A DNA stretch of 64,000 bases from Bacteroidia bacterium. GTDB lineage: Bacteria > Bacteroidota > Bacteroidia > UKL13-3. Below are positions 36,787-46,830 of the stretch, piece after piece. Position 1 is the stretch's first letter. The number at the start of each line of letters is the position of its first letter. Where the stretch lies: contig JAGVLJ010000017.1 in assembly GCA_020049855.1 (NCBI GenBank), forward strand, positions 65,239 to 129,238, written 5' to 3'. A program made the position numbers and the translations under genes. The notes under the pieces are model-generated. The model was not told the DNA's origin and ran no database searches. It saw nothing but the letters and a program-made list of their open reading frames with translations.

Positions 36787-37341
36787 TTATTGATATTGTA
36801 CCTGTTTTACTTCAATTACCGGATTTAAGGTGAACTCTTTTCGGCCTGTGAGTCGTAATGATTTTTTTGCATCAAAGTCGAATATAAAACTAGTGGTTAA
36901 GCCATTTACTATTCTGGCCTCTATTGGGATGTTAATTTTTCCGTTTTTCAACTTATCCAGTACAACCGGATAGGTTATACGATCTATCTCAACCGAGTTC
37001 CAATTACCTGTTTCCAAATAAATCCCATTTATTTTTCCTGTCGGGATATGGTGAGCTTTTGCTAACATCACTGAAAGGCCGTTCTGAAAATCGAGTAAAT
37101 TATAGATACCTTTTTTAGTTTCAAGTACCATCCATTCCATTTTATCTGCATAACAGATTTTTACTGACAGAATTTCAATATTCACACGGGAGTAATTTAC
37201 GGGAGAGTCTGTTAACTTTACTACAATACTTCCATTTAACTGCTTCGTTTCACTTTTGGCAGAGTTGCAGCCCATAAGTATAATTGTTAAAATAAAAAGT
37301 ACGTAAATAAAAATTAAAATCACTAAACCTGATCGTTTCAT
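36787..37341 (-). CDS. DUF4382 domain lipoprotein
   Basis: 184 aa with a lipoprotein signal ending TIILMGC. The DUF4382 pattern follows: VVKLTDSPVNYSRVNIEILS, GIYNLLDFQNG, HIPTGKINGIYLETGNWNSV, FIFDFDAKKSLRLTGRKEF and a final LNPVIEVKQV. DUF4382 proteins are exported beta-sandwiches of unknown role. An AAGGAGG sequence sits 4 bases before AGTT-ATG, a strong Shine-Dalgarno match that is unusual for this phylum. It lies downstream of the outer-membrane protein gene and next to the sigma-54 regulator genes. Confidence 0.85.
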   Translation of the reverse strand: MKRSGLVILIFIYVLFILTIILMGCNSAKSETKQLNGSIVVKLTDSPVNYSRVNIEILSVKICYADKMEWMVLETKKGIYNLLDFQNGLSVMLAKAHHIPTGKINGIYLETGNWNSVEIDRITYPVVLDKLKNGKINIPIEARIVNGLTTSFIFDFDAKKSLRLTGRKEFTLNPVIEVKQVQYQ

Positions 37342-37378
37342 AACTCCTCCTTTTCATTTTTGTCATCGCCTCATTGTA

Positions 37379-37942
37379 TTAAAATGCTATTTTAATGCCC
37401 ACCCCCGGATCAAAAGATAGAATTGAATACCCACGGGTATTGATTTCAAAAAAAGGTTTAAGGTCAAAACTTATTGCAACCGGAGCTTCTTTAATTTTAT
37501 ATTCCAGTCCGATAATTCCGTCAATGCCGATGCCCATTCCACCACTTGAGTAATACGTGTAACTGCGTAAATTTTTACGTGGGTCGCCATATAGCAAATT
37601 GTTATTATATCCCGATTCAAACATAGCTATATGGCCACCCAACCCATAATACCAATTGAAGCCTGGATCGGCAAAAGCTCGGGCATATTTCTCTATCATA
37701 CCAGTAATACTAAATCCCCGTTGCTGTGCGCTAAGAATCCCTTCAAAAGCAGTAATATTGGACGTAAAATGTTTAAAGGTAAAGCCTGAGGTGGCTCCAA
37801 TCCTTAAACCTGCAGCAGAATTGTAATAATGAGTGGAAGTAGTTACTCTGTTTGATTCTATTTTACGGTTCTGGTTCTGCGCATGCACAATTAAATTACT
37901 CATGGTTAGAATCGGTAAGAATAAAATAAATTCACGTTTCAT
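37379..37942 (-). CDS. Small outer-membrane beta-barrel protein
   Basis: 187 aa from the ATG at 37942, with signal peptide FILFLPILTMSNLIVHAQ. Glycine- and aromatic-rich strands follow: GLRIGATSGFTFKHFTSNIT, WYYGLGGHIAMFESGYNN, GGMGIGIDGIIGLEYKI and a final FDPGVGIKIAF ending in Phe. This is the pattern of an outer-membrane barrel. The function is unknown. A sigma-54-like promoter (37981-37999) lies about 40 bases upstream, and the adjacent sigma-54-dependent regulator is a likely activator. The DUF4382 gene follows 37 bases downstream and may be co-transcribed. Confidence 0.78.
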   Translation of the reverse strand: MKREFILFLPILTMSNLIVHAQNQNRKIESNRVTTSTHYYNSAAGLRIGATSGFTFKHFTSNITAFEGILSAQQRGFSITGMIEKYARAFADPGFNWYYGLGGHIAMFESGYNNNLLYGDPRKNLRSYTYYSSGGMGIGIDGIIGLEYKIKEAPVAISFDLKPFFEINTRGYSILSFDPGVGIKIAF

Positions 37943-37980
37943 AACTTCGGTCGGTGAGAATGTTTTTGTTTTTCTCGTTG

Positions 37981-37999
37981 TTGCCAATAAAAGGCCAAA
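37981..37999 (-). promoter_or_regulatory. Sigma-54-like promoter upstream of the outer-membrane protein gene
   Basis: On the minus strand TTTGGCCTTTTATTGGCAA contains TGGC and GGC with the GG-N10-GC spacing required for sigma-54 -24/-12 elements. The -12 part reads TGGC instead of TTGC. It lies 39-57 bases before the ATG at 37942, beside a gene for a sigma-54 activator. Confidence 0.4.
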
Positions 38000-38107
38000 T
38001 GTTTAATAGATGCTTGGGATAAGAAAATCAGCCTGTTGAATTCAGATCTGAGAAATAGGTTCTAAAAAAATGAGAGGTGGTTTCGCAAATTGATAAAGGC
38101 GGGGGCA

Positions 38108-39454
38108 CTATTTCATTTCTTTTAACATTCGGTAAATGGTAGCCTGACTGATATCAAGTTTTTGTGCTACCAACGGAATGTTGTGGTCATATTTTTTTAA
38201 ATAAGTTTCTACGATTTTCAGGTTGTACTCTCTTAAGGTAATTTCATTTCCAATAATTTCGGGAAGTATATCATCGCTGCCTAAATGCAAATGCTCGGCT
38301 TTTATATAATTGTCTGAGGCTACAACTATGGCAAGTTCAATCATTGATTTTAATTCTCTGATATTTCCGCGCCAGGCATAACTCAGCATTTTTTGTTGTG
38401 CAGAATCGTCAATTAACTTAACCGGGATATTGTTTTCATTGCAAAATTTCTCAATAAAATATTTGGCAAGAATAAGTACATCTTTTCCTCTTTCTCTCAA
38501 AGGCGGAAGGTCAATGGGTAAACCAAGCAGTCGGTAGTAGAGGTCTTCTCTGAAATTTCCACTTTTTGTTTCATCTCTAAGATTCTTATGGGTGGCTATA
38601 ATAATGCGGCAGTCAACCGGAATATTTTCATTGCTTCCAACTCGTGTTATTTCACGCTCTTGCAGTACCCGCAGTAATTTAGCCTGCAGGCTAAGGTTCA
38701 TTTCCCCAATTTCATCAAGAAAAATAGTGCCTCCGTTGGCTTCTTCAAATTTTCCAATTCTACGGTTATTTGCACCTGTAAATGCTCCTTTTTCGTGGCC
38801 AAATAATTCGCTTTCTATAAGTTCATTTGGAATAGCTGCAATATTTACCGCTACAAACGGTTTTTTACTTCTTTTTGAATTGTAATGAATTGCTTTTGCT
38901 ACCAATTCCTTTCCTGTTCCCGTTTCTCCGGTGATGGAAACATTGATACTCGTTTGTACCGCTTTTTCCATTAGCGAAAAAATATTTTTAATAATTTCGC
39001 TTTGGCCAATAATGGTATGGCTGAAATTGTATTTATTCTCTACTTCTTTTTGCAGTTCATCAATTCGTACTTTAAGCGAACGCTGATTTTTAAGTTTGCT
39101 CAGGATATTCAGCAAGCGGTCGCGTATGTCTGGTGTTTTTACGAGATAGTCGTATGCCCCTTCTTTAAGCAATTCAACGGCTGTTTCAATATTCTCCTGT
39201 TCGGATATAATGATAATTTCAATCTGGTCGTTAAACTCTTTTACTTTTTTCAATACATCTAAACCGGTAGAATCGGGTAAACGGTAATCTAAGGTTATAA
39301 CATCAGGATGGACTGAAAGGCTTTGGTAAAACTCTTTGGCTGTTTTAAAACCCTTTACAATATACTCGGGGTTTAATGAAACAGTGTAGGTAAGTAAATT
39401 ATTGTACCAGTCATCGTCTTCAAGAATAAATATAGTGAATGGTTTATTTCTCAT
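38108..39454 (-). CDS. Sigma-54-dependent response regulator, NtrC family
   Basis: 448 aa in three domains. A receiver domain covers residues 1-120, with acidic ED at 12-13 and phospho-acceptor Asp56 in DVITLDYRLPDSTG. An AAA+ ATPase follows, with Walker A GETGTGKE (176-183) and the sigma-54 contact loop GAFTGA (223-228). The C-terminal Fis-type helix-turn-helix contains LKKYDHNIPLVAQKLDISQA. Such proteins hydrolyse ATP to open sigma-54 promoter complexes once phosphorylated. The hybrid kinase gene lies directly upstream with a 3-base gap, so the two form one two-component system. Confidence 0.97.
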   Translation of the reverse strand: MRNKPFTIFILEDDDWYNNLLTYTVSLNPEYIVKGFKTAKEFYQSLSVHPDVITLDYRLPDSTGLDVLKKVKEFNDQIEIIIISEQENIETAVELLKEGAYDYLVKTPDIRDRLLNILSKLKNQRSLKVRIDELQKEVENKYNFSHTIIGQSEIIKNIFSLMEKAVQTSINVSITGETGTGKELVAKAIHYNSKRSKKPFVAVNIAAIPNELIESELFGHEKGAFTGANNRRIGKFEEANGGTIFLDEIGEMNLSLQAKLLRVLQEREITRVGSNENIPVDCRIIIATHKNLRDETKSGNFREDLYYRLLGLPIDLPPLRERGKDVLILAKYFIEKFCNENNIPVKLIDDSAQQKMLSYAWRGNIRELKSMIELAIVVASDNYIKAEHLHLGSDDILPEIIGNEITLREYNLKIVETYLKKYDHNIPLVAQKLDISQATIYRMLKEMK

Positions 39455-39457
39455 TTT

Positions 39458-41926
39458 TTAATGGTGTAAGGTAAGTTCTTTTTGCAAAGCCTCCGAAATT
39501 TTTCCGGCTTCGATTGTTACTTCAGGTAATAGACTAATGATTGAATCTATGCTGCCTTCATTGGCATGGTTTTCTATCATCTTAAAATGCTTTAAAAGGA
39601 TATTCGCTTCGACAAACCGACAAGAAGGACATATTTTATGCGCGGCATCGGCTATAGCAAGGAGGTTATTCTGTTGCAGGGATTGATTAATAATTTCGAT
39701 GCTAGAGCTAAGGTTATTGATGAATGTTTGAATCATATCAGTCAGAAATACCTTGTCGTTATTAGCAAGTTTTTGCAGATGGGATAAACTGTATAGTTCA
39801 TGTTTAGCTGCAGATGTTGACTGAAAGGGGGTAATCGAATGATCGACTACAAAACTTCCGCCTTCAGTTATTTGCACCATTTTTTCTAATAGGTCAAGTT
39901 CATTAAATGGCTTGGTTAGAATGGCATTTACTCCGGCTTCTTTGCATGCTTTCAAATGCCGATTATTTGCAGATGCAGTTAAGATAATTACAGGAACAAG
40001 TGATTTATACTCGGGTTTCATGGCTCGTATTTTTCTGGTTGTTTCAATGCCATCAATTTCGGGCATGCGCAGGTCTAAAATAATCAGATCATAATCTTCC
40101 TGCTCTATCAATTCAAGCACTCTTGTGCTGCTGTTTACTGTTTGTATTCTAATTTCAAGTTTGTTGAATATTGCCTGAAGTAATTTAATATTCCATTCTT
40201 CGTCATCAGCAATCAGAATCCGTTTGGATTGGAGAATGCTCTTTATGATGGCCAAATCATTGCTTTTTTGTTCGGTTAATTCGTTGCCGATACTATATGG
40301 TAGGGTTACGTGCACAGTTGTTCCGCTTCCTGAAACACTACTTATTTGAATGGAGCCCTGTTGAATTTCAACGAGCTTTTTAGTGATGGAAAGCCCCAAA
40401 CCCGATCCGCCATAGGTACGGTTGGTTGATGTGTGTGCTTGTTCAAATGGATCAAAAATTCGTTTCAGGTTTTCTGCTTCAATGCCAATACCTGAATCCG
40501 AAATTTTAAGTTGCAGTTCAGTGGTTTTACCTGCATTTTTCTGAGTTGTTACCTCTACCTTTACGTAGCCCTGTTTTGTAAATTTAACGGAATTTCCAAT
40601 AAGGTTAATGAGTATTTGCTTTAAACGGGAAGGATCCCCGTTTAATATGGGGGGTGTTTTTTCATCGTAAATTAAATCAAGTGTGATTCCTTTTTTTACA
40701 GCAGATTCGTTTATAAGGGTAACAGCATCAGTGAGCACTTCTTTCGGAGCGAAATTGATCTGTTCAATAACCAGTTTGCCGGCTTTCAGTCGCGAGTAAT
40801 CCAATATGTCGTTGATGATTACTAATAGATGTGTCACTGATTTTCGTACAATATCCAGATAGGTTCGTTGCTGACCGGAGAGGTTCGTTTGCAAAACCTG
40901 ATCTGTGAAACCCGAAATAGCATTCATTGGGGTTCTTATTTCATGGCTCATGTTTGCCAAAAATATTTCCTGCATTGACGAGTAGTTTTCGGCTTCATTA
41001 CGGGCTTTTATTAATGCTTTTTCATATTCCTTGCGCTTACGTACATTGATAAAAATAATCCACCCGGTGGTGAACAGCAGGAGGGAAGCGGCCATAGAGA
41101 AAATGGCAATCATTCTATTGGTGTCTTTATGCCGTTGTTCGTTTAACACCATTAAGTCATTGGCTGCTTTTATTTCTATTACCTCCATACTTGTAACCAA
41201 ACTTCTGATTCTGTCTGAAAGCAGTTTGTTTTTTTGAGTGAGTGAAAGTTCATGCGTATCAAATGACCTGAGTTTTGTCGATTGTTTTTTCTTTACCTCG
41301 CTCACATCACTTTTCACTTCATCAAGTAGCGATAGTTGTTTTTTACGGGTGTCTTCTGCTTTTTTTGTCGACTTTAGTGTCTTCTGCTCCTTCTTTTTTT
41401 CTTTTCTTGAAAAGAGTTTTTTAAAGATGTTTGCTTTTGGCACTTCGGGCTCTTTTTCCGAAGCTACCTTGTTTCTTTTTTCATCCAGTTTGGCAGCAAG
41501 TAAATTCAGTTCGTTTATAATCAGTCCTCTTTTTTCAAGCGAAACGTAGCCTTCCAGAAGACTTATTTTTTCATTTAAAGCAGCACCCATCGAGTCAAGT
41601 TTGTTATTCTGCACGGCATTGTCGCTGGTGAGCGTGTCGAGTTTGCTTATTTTATCTCCTAAACCTTCGAGCGAACTTTTATACAGTTGCAGGTATTCGG
41701 GGTCTGAGGTCAATGCAAATGATTTCACGCTGCTTTCGGCCGAGGAAATATCTGTATTGACACCTTTTAATAACAGCAGTTTTAACTCAGGCGTATTGCT
41801 TTTTCTTACAATTTCGGATAAACGTGAAAGATTCCGGAATGCCAAAATCCCGGTCGCTACCACAATAATGGTGGTGAATAAAAAAAACAAGGCAACCTTA
41901 ACCTCATCTGTTAAACGCAACTTCAT
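39458..41926 (-). CDS. Hybrid sensor histidine kinase with receiver and Hpt domains
   Basis: 822 aa. TM1 lies at residues 11-31 and TM2 at about 273-295. The roughly 240-residue loop between them is helical, CHASE3-like in its first part and very Lys/Glu-rich at 150-215. HisKA follows, with FLANMSHEIRTPMNAISGF (His328). The HATPase domain has N-box INLIGNSVKFT and G-box GGSGLGLSITKKLVE. The receiver has IILDLRMPEIDGIE. The Hpt-type tail is IADAAHKICPSCRFV. The chain of phospho-transfer sites indicates a phosphorelay, ending on the NtrC-type regulator encoded next. The signal sensed is unknown. Confidence 0.95.
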   Translation of the reverse strand: MKLRLTDEVKVALFFLFTTIIVVATGILAFRNLSRLSEIVRKSNTPELKLLLLKGVNTDISSAESSVKSFALTSDPEYLQLYKSSLEGLGDKISKLDTLTSDNAVQNNKLDSMGAALNEKISLLEGYVSLEKRGLIINELNLLAAKLDEKRNKVASEKEPEVPKANIFKKLFSRKEKKKEQKTLKSTKKAEDTRKKQLSLLDEVKSDVSEVKKKQSTKLRSFDTHELSLTQKNKLLSDRIRSLVTSMEVIEIKAANDLMVLNEQRHKDTNRMIAIFSMAASLLLFTTGWIIFINVRKRKEYEKALIKARNEAENYSSMQEIFLANMSHEIRTPMNAISGFTDQVLQTNLSGQQRTYLDIVRKSVTHLLVIINDILDYSRLKAGKLVIEQINFAPKEVLTDAVTLINESAVKKGITLDLIYDEKTPPILNGDPSRLKQILINLIGNSVKFTKQGYVKVEVTTQKNAGKTTELQLKISDSGIGIEAENLKRIFDPFEQAHTSTNRTYGGSGLGLSITKKLVEIQQGSIQISSVSGSGTTVHVTLPYSIGNELTEQKSNDLAIIKSILQSKRILIADDEEWNIKLLQAIFNKLEIRIQTVNSSTRVLELIEQEDYDLIILDLRMPEIDGIETTRKIRAMKPEYKSLVPVIILTASANNRHLKACKEAGVNAILTKPFNELDLLEKMVQITEGGSFVVDHSITPFQSTSAAKHELYSLSHLQKLANNDKVFLTDMIQTFINNLSSSIEIINQSLQQNNLLAIADAAHKICPSCRFVEANILLKHFKMIENHANEGSIDSIISLLPEVTIEAGKISEALQKELTLHH

Positions 41927-42022
41927 ATTTTAGTAAAGACACCTTTTTTGAGATTGCAGATCATCAGGCGTGTTGAACAATGATAGGGAAAAGTTCAGGA
42001 AAACGCTAATTATTGATAGAAT

Positions 42023-43519
42023 TTATACAATATAGGCTTTCAGACTGTCGGCAATTTTCCGGTCGTTGCTTAGTCTGGGCACTTTGTTTTGGCCGCCCAG
42101 TTTGCCTTCACTTTTCATGTAATCAATGAATGTATTTTTTTTCATGGCATGCATTACCAAAGGTTGCAAAATATTTCCTCCAACTAGATCGCGGTAGTAA
42201 ATATTTTTTTCCTGCATGGCATCATCCACTTTTTTGGCAAAACGGGATAAATCAGATGGTTTTTGTCCGAATTCCACAAACCACTCGTGATAAGGCAAAC
42301 CCTGATTTGGATTTACCTGTGGTGCTACTGTGAATTCAATAATTTCACTTTGTTCTTGCGCGGCTACTGCTAAAATGGCCTGTTCTACCTCTTCGCCTAT
42401 TACGTGCTCCCCAAAAGCCGATATATAATGTTTGATGCGGCCGGTTACTAAAATGCGGTATGGATTTTTAGACACAAATTTTACCGTATCACCAATATTG
42501 TAGCCGAATAATCCGGCATTGGTGTTTAAAATAATTGCATAGTTTTTATTCAGCTCCACCTCTTTTAGCGAAATGCGGGTAGGATTTTCAGAAAAGTATT
42601 CATCGGTAGGTATAAACTCATAAAAAATTCCATTGTTAATTAATAAAAGCAGCCCCTTTTCCGTTTGCGAATCCTGATAAGCAATGAATCCTTCTGATGC
42701 TGGATACGTTTCAATACTATCTACCCGTTTACCAATCGCTTTTTCAATTTTTGCTCTATAGGGTTCATAATTTACTCCACCAAAAACAAAAAGATTGAAG
42801 TTTGGAAAAATGTCTTTAATCGGTTTGCCACCTGCTTTTGCCGATAACTTATCAAAATACATTTGCACCCAAGGGGGAATGCCACTGATAAGGGTCATGT
42901 TCTCATTGAAAGTTTCTTCAACAATAGCATCTACTTTTTGTTCCCAGTCGTCAATGGAATTAGTGGCGTATGACGGCATTTGGTTTGTGCGCAGGTATTG
43001 CGGCACATGGTGGTTTACAATTCCTGATAAACGGCCAACTGGAATTCCGTTTTTCATATCAAGTGCAGGACTTCCCGAAAGGAAAATTAATTTACCGTCA
43101 ACCCAATCTGCCTTTCCTGTTTCAGCAATATAACATAACAGGGCATTGCGAGCCGATCTGATATGATATGGGATGGAATCTTTGGTGATTGGAATATACT
43201 TTACACCTGATGTAGTTCCGGAGGTCTTGCTCCAGTATAAAGGTTTTTCGGGCCATAAAACATTTTCTTCTCCGTGAAGTGCTTTTTCTACATATTCGCG
43301 AAATCCTTCGTAGTCTCGAACAGGAACGCGCTTTTTGAAATCTTCATAATTGCTGATGGAATCAAAATGATGGTCTTTACCAAACAGGGTTTTTGTGCCG
43401 TTAGCCAGTAGTTGTTCAAACCAGTATTGCTGCCATTGCAGGGCATTTGTACTTTCATTTGTTACTTTTTTGCTAATGTATTTTGCAAACGGTTTGGCAA
43501 TAATTGATTTGAGTCCCAT
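42023..43519 (-). CDS. GH3 auxin-responsive promoter-like family protein
   Basis: 498 aa from the ATG at 43519. GH3 proteins are acyl-adenylate-forming enzymes; plant members conjugate amino acids to hormones, and the bacterial ones have no known substrate. Family signatures are TLFGKDHHFDSISNYEDFKK, YWSKTSGTTSGVKYIPITKD (the ATP-binding motif), TYPASEGFIAYQD, YAIILNTNAGLFGYNIGDTV and HYISAFGEHVIGEEVEQAIL. All parts of the fold are present. It lies between the kinase gene and the DUF4139 gene, with spacers of 96 and 38 bases. Confidence 0.92.
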   Translation of the reverse strand: MGLKSIIAKPFAKYISKKVTNESTNALQWQQYWFEQLLANGTKTLFGKDHHFDSISNYEDFKKRVPVRDYEGFREYVEKALHGEENVLWPEKPLYWSKTSGTTSGVKYIPITKDSIPYHIRSARNALLCYIAETGKADWVDGKLIFLSGSPALDMKNGIPVGRLSGIVNHHVPQYLRTNQMPSYATNSIDDWEQKVDAIVEETFNENMTLISGIPPWVQMYFDKLSAKAGGKPIKDIFPNFNLFVFGGVNYEPYRAKIEKAIGKRVDSIETYPASEGFIAYQDSQTEKGLLLLINNGIFYEFIPTDEYFSENPTRISLKEVELNKNYAIILNTNAGLFGYNIGDTVKFVSKNPYRILVTGRIKHYISAFGEHVIGEEVEQAILAVAAQEQSEIIEFTVAPQVNPNQGLPYHEWFVEFGQKPSDLSRFAKKVDDAMQEKNIYYRDLVGGNILQPLVMHAMKKNTFIDYMKSEGKLGGQNKVPRLSNDRKIADSLKAYIV

Positions 43520-43557
43520 ATATAAAAGAGTCAATTTCCCCAATCAGCTTTCGGTTA

Positions 43558-45183
43558 TTAATATTGATTAATCTGTTTGTCTTTCGGGTATTTTACGTCA
43601 AAACTGAAACGCACTTTTTGTATTTGAGAACTTTGAATGGTGAATACCCAACTGAGTTTACCGGTTTCGGTATTGTATTGTGCATTGCCAGTGTTTGCAA
43701 CTTCAACGGTGATGTCTTTATTTTGCGAAACCGGAATCTGGTCTTCAATTAAAATATCAATGGGCTCTTTTTTACTGTTTCGAATGGTAATTTCCCAGGT
43801 GCTGCTTTCTTTTATATTACCGCCCACTTTACTTTTCGAAGAGAATTCTTTTACCTGTGTGCGTTCAACCGAAATGCGTTTGTCTCGGCCAAGCGATAGT
43901 TCAAGCGTATCGGCAGCCCCCGGATTTATTTCAGTTTGTCCCACGTAAGTTCCTTCGAAATAAATATTGGCTGTGCCACGCAGGTTGTAGAGGTCGTTAT
44001 TCCCACTAATGCGGGCAACCAAAAATGCATCTTTATCTAATTTGGGAGTAACAATGTATCCGTATTTAGCCTGCAAATCCACCGTGCGTATATCCACTGT
44101 TTGCTGATTTCCATCGGGAGCTATGGTGTAGGGATTGGCAATATCAAATTCAATATTGGAAGCGGTTTGGTTCACGGTAGTTCCACCTGCCACCCGTACA
44201 CCGTCAATATAGTAAGCAGTTCCGTCTTCGCGTGCTCCACGATAAGTTGGTTGGCCGGAAATAGGGGCACTGCTCTTATCTTCATTTTTTTGTTTCAATA
44301 TCTGATTATATTGATAACTGTAAAAATCGATAAAATACGGATTCAGCACCGGGCGTGTTCCGTTCATGGTAGGATTTCCAGTAGAGAGTTTAATTTTTAC
44401 CTGTTTCCACTCTTCATTGCTTCTTTGTACAATACGTGCTTTGTAAAACAACTGCACCGGTGATTGGGTGTTTTTTACCCGTACATCATAAAAGGGCTCC
44501 CACGATGCGGCCGCTGTAAAATAACTGAGCTGCATATGTGCATTCGTATTTGTTTCGCATTTAATGGTTACTACTGCTTCATGCGAAGGGGTGTTTTTTT
44601 GCTGATTAAACTCTTCGAGATGATTGTTGAGGTTATCAATGATGCATTGCAGTTTGCGTTCTTCTTTTGTGAGGATGAGCCATTCTTCCGCAATAGTCAT
44701 CATGCGTTTTCTGAAAAAATCAGCTCCGTCTTCCAGTTCGGCAATCTGCACCCCATTATTGTGCCCGCCTATAGATTTATTAGAAAGAATCATTGATTTC
44801 TCTTCTTCGTAAGCACGTTTCTTCCCCTTTACTAATTCGAGTTTAAAGGAGGTTATTTCCAGCGAATCTTCCATGGTAATAATTTCAGGTGTTTTCTCCT
44901 GATTTCGCAAGTGATTTACGCGGTATTGCACCGAGAGAATTGTAATATTTCCCTCCACATTGGCCTGTATGCTTTGTGCATTTATAGCGGGAGAAAGGTT
45001 GCTGAAAAGTAACCGATGAGTGCCTGCATTCAGGTTTCCTTTCCAGTCGCGGGTAACCTGAGCCCCGTTAAGATAAACTACCACTAATTGAACGGGGGCG
45101 TTTACCTTCTGCTCGATTTCATTCTGTGCCTGTAGTGTTTGCAGAGATAAAACAGCCACGATAAAAAGCGCAATTTTTTTCAT
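43558..45183 (-). CDS. DUF4139/DUF4140 domain protein, MuiA-like
   Basis: 541 aa with signal peptide KIALFIVAVLSLQTLQAQ. An N-terminal DUF4140 region (VQLVVVYLNGAQVTRDWKGN) is followed by a coiled-coil segment around residues 125-200. The C-terminal DUF4139 beta domain has AAASWEPFYDVRVKN, FYKARIVQRSNEEWKQVKI and ITIRNSKKEPIDILIEDQIP. Proteins of this build are called mucoidy inhibitor A-like, but the function is not established. A central YIDGVRVAGGTT stretch resembles the repeated-motif linkers of SusC-type plug segments. The start at 45183 places the signal peptide first. Confidence 0.85.
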   Translation of the reverse strand: MKKIALFIVAVLSLQTLQAQNEIEQKVNAPVQLVVVYLNGAQVTRDWKGNLNAGTHRLLFSNLSPAINAQSIQANVEGNITILSVQYRVNHLRNQEKTPEIITMEDSLEITSFKLELVKGKKRAYEEEKSMILSNKSIGGHNNGVQIAELEDGADFFRKRMMTIAEEWLILTKEERKLQCIIDNLNNHLEEFNQQKNTPSHEAVVTIKCETNTNAHMQLSYFTAAASWEPFYDVRVKNTQSPVQLFYKARIVQRSNEEWKQVKIKLSTGNPTMNGTRPVLNPYFIDFYSYQYNQILKQKNEDKSSAPISGQPTYRGAREDGTAYYIDGVRVAGGTTVNQTASNIEFDIANPYTIAPDGNQQTVDIRTVDLQAKYGYIVTPKLDKDAFLVARISGNNDLYNLRGTANIYFEGTYVGQTEINPGAADTLELSLGRDKRISVERTQVKEFSSKSKVGGNIKESSTWEITIRNSKKEPIDILIEDQIPVSQNKDITVEVANTGNAQYNTETGKLSWVFTIQSSQIQKVRFSFDVKYPKDKQINQY

Positions 45184-45230
45184 ATGTATTTGCATTAATG
45201 CAGGTGTCTTAGTCAAATTTGATGCCCGTA

Positions 45231-46769
45231 TTATAACGGAATATTGCCATGTTTCTTGCGTGGAAGTTTCACCGCTTTATTCTCGAGCATTTTAAATGCT
45301 TTAATCAGTTTGCTTCTGGTTTCTTCGGGCATAATCACTTCATCAATAGAACCACGTTCTGCCGCACGATACGGATTGGCAAAAATATCTCCGTATTCTT
45401 TTTCTTTTTCAGCAAGTGCTTTGGCAGTATCGGCCGCAGCGGCTATTTCACGCTTGAAAATAATTTCGGCTGCACCTTTGGCTCCCATTACGGCAATCTC
45501 GGCAGTGGGCCACGCAAAGTTCATATCCGCCCCAATATGTTTACTGTTCATTACATCATAAGCTCCCCCATACGCTTTACGTGTAATTACGGTTACGCGC
45601 GGCACGGTGGCTTCGCAAAAGGCATAAAGCAGTTTGGCTCCGTTGGTAATAATGGCATTCCATTCCTGATCGGTTCCGGGTAAAAATCCGGGTACATCTT
45701 CAAACACGAGTAACGGGATATTAAATGCATCACAAAAACGTACGAAGCGGGCTGCTTTTTGAGACGAATGAATATCGAGTACCCCGGCAAGAAATGCGGG
45801 TTGATTGGCTACAATACCAATGCTTCTTCCTGCCAAACGTGCAAAGCCTACCACAATGTTTTCGGCATAGTCCTTATGTACTTCAAAGAAACTTCCTTCA
45901 TCGGTTACACTTGTAATCACTTCTTTTATGTCATACGGCTGGTTGGCATTGTCAGGAACAATGTTTTTTAATTGTTCGCGTGTTTCATTGCTTGTTTCGT
46001 AGGGTAAAAAGTCGGGTTGCTCTTCGCAGTTTTGAGGAATATAGCTTATTAGCTTTCGGATATTTTGCAAACATTCAATTTCATTGGCAGCGGTAAAATG
46101 TGCTACCCCCGATTTGGTTGAATGAACCGATGCGCCACCTAATTCTTCTGAGGTAACTTCTTCGTGCGTTACGGTTTTTACCACATTGGGTCCGGTAACA
46201 AACATGTATGAGGTTTTTTCTACCATCATAATAAAATCGGTGATGGCAGGGGAGTACACCGCACCCCCGGCACATGGCCCCATGATGGCAGAAATTTGCG
46301 GAATGACTCCCGAAGAAAGCGTGTTGCGGTAAAAAATATCGGCATAACCTCCTAATGAAACCACTCCTTCCTGAATGCGCGCCCCACCAGAATCGTTGAG
46401 CCCAATAAACGGAGCCCCGTTTTTCATGGCAAGATCCATCACTTTGCAAATTTTTTCGGCATGAGTTTCAGAGAGCGATCCTCCAAAAACGGTAAAGTCC
46501 TGAGAAAATAAATACACCAGTCGCCCATTGATGGTTCCGTAGCCTGTTACCACCCCATCTCCCGGAAACTGTTGTTTTTCCATCCCAAAATCGCGGCTGC
46601 GGTGGGCTACAAATGTTCCTATTTCTTCAAATGAACCTTCGTCTAGTAAAAAGTGAATACGTTCCCGTGCGGTGAGCAATCCTTTTTTGTGACGGGCTTC
46701 TATTTTATCTTTGCCTCCACCTAAAAGCGTTTTGGCTCTCAGGTTTTCCAGTGTTTTACGTTTATCCAT
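45231..46769 (-). CDS. Acyl-CoA carboxylase carboxyltransferase (beta) subunit, propionyl-CoA type
   Basis: 512 aa with the crotonase-like carboxyltransferase halves. [20 protein letters not shown] lies near the start, [20 protein letters not shown] follows, and the first oxyanion region is [34 protein letters not shown] comes next. The second half contains [14 protein letters not shown] and [20 protein letters not shown]. It transfers carboxyl from biotin to propionyl-CoA or a related acyl-CoA, giving methylmalonyl-CoA. The biotin-carrying alpha subunit is not in the window. PccB or MmdA cannot be told apart without partners. Confidence 0.93.
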   Translation of the reverse strand: MDKRKTLENLRAKTLLGGGKDKIEARHKKGLLTARERIHFLLDEGSFEEIGTFVAHRSRDFGMEKQQFPGDGVVTGYGTINGRLVYLFSQDFTVFGGSLSETHAEKICKVMDLAMKNGAPFIGLNDSGGARIQEGVVSLGGYADIFYRNTLSSGVIPQISAIMGPCAGGAVYSPAITDFIMMVEKTSYMFVTGPNVVKTVTHEEVTSEELGGASVHSTKSGVAHFTAANEIECLQNIRKLISYIPQNCEEQPDFLPYETSNETREQLKNIVPDNANQPYDIKEVITSVTDEGSFFEVHKDYAENIVVGFARLAGRSIGIVANQPAFLAGVLDIHSSQKAARFVRFCDAFNIPLLVFEDVPGFLPGTDQEWNAIITNGAKLLYAFCEATVPRVTVITRKAYGGAYDVMNSKHIGADMNFAWPTAEIAVMGAKGAAEIIFKREIAAAADTAKALAEKEKEYGDIFANPYRAAERGSIDEVIMPEETRSKLIKAFKMLENKAVKLPRKKHGNIPL

Positions 46770-46830
46770 GAAATTATTAATCAACGCCCGAAATTAGATG
46801 TTTTTCGGCAATAAGAAAGCGGGGCACACC

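Noticed and set aside
45249-45683. 144-codon plus-strand frame inside the carboxylase gene
   Set aside because: Shadow of the conserved carboxyltransferase frame; the predicted protein is low-complexity and Phe-rich.
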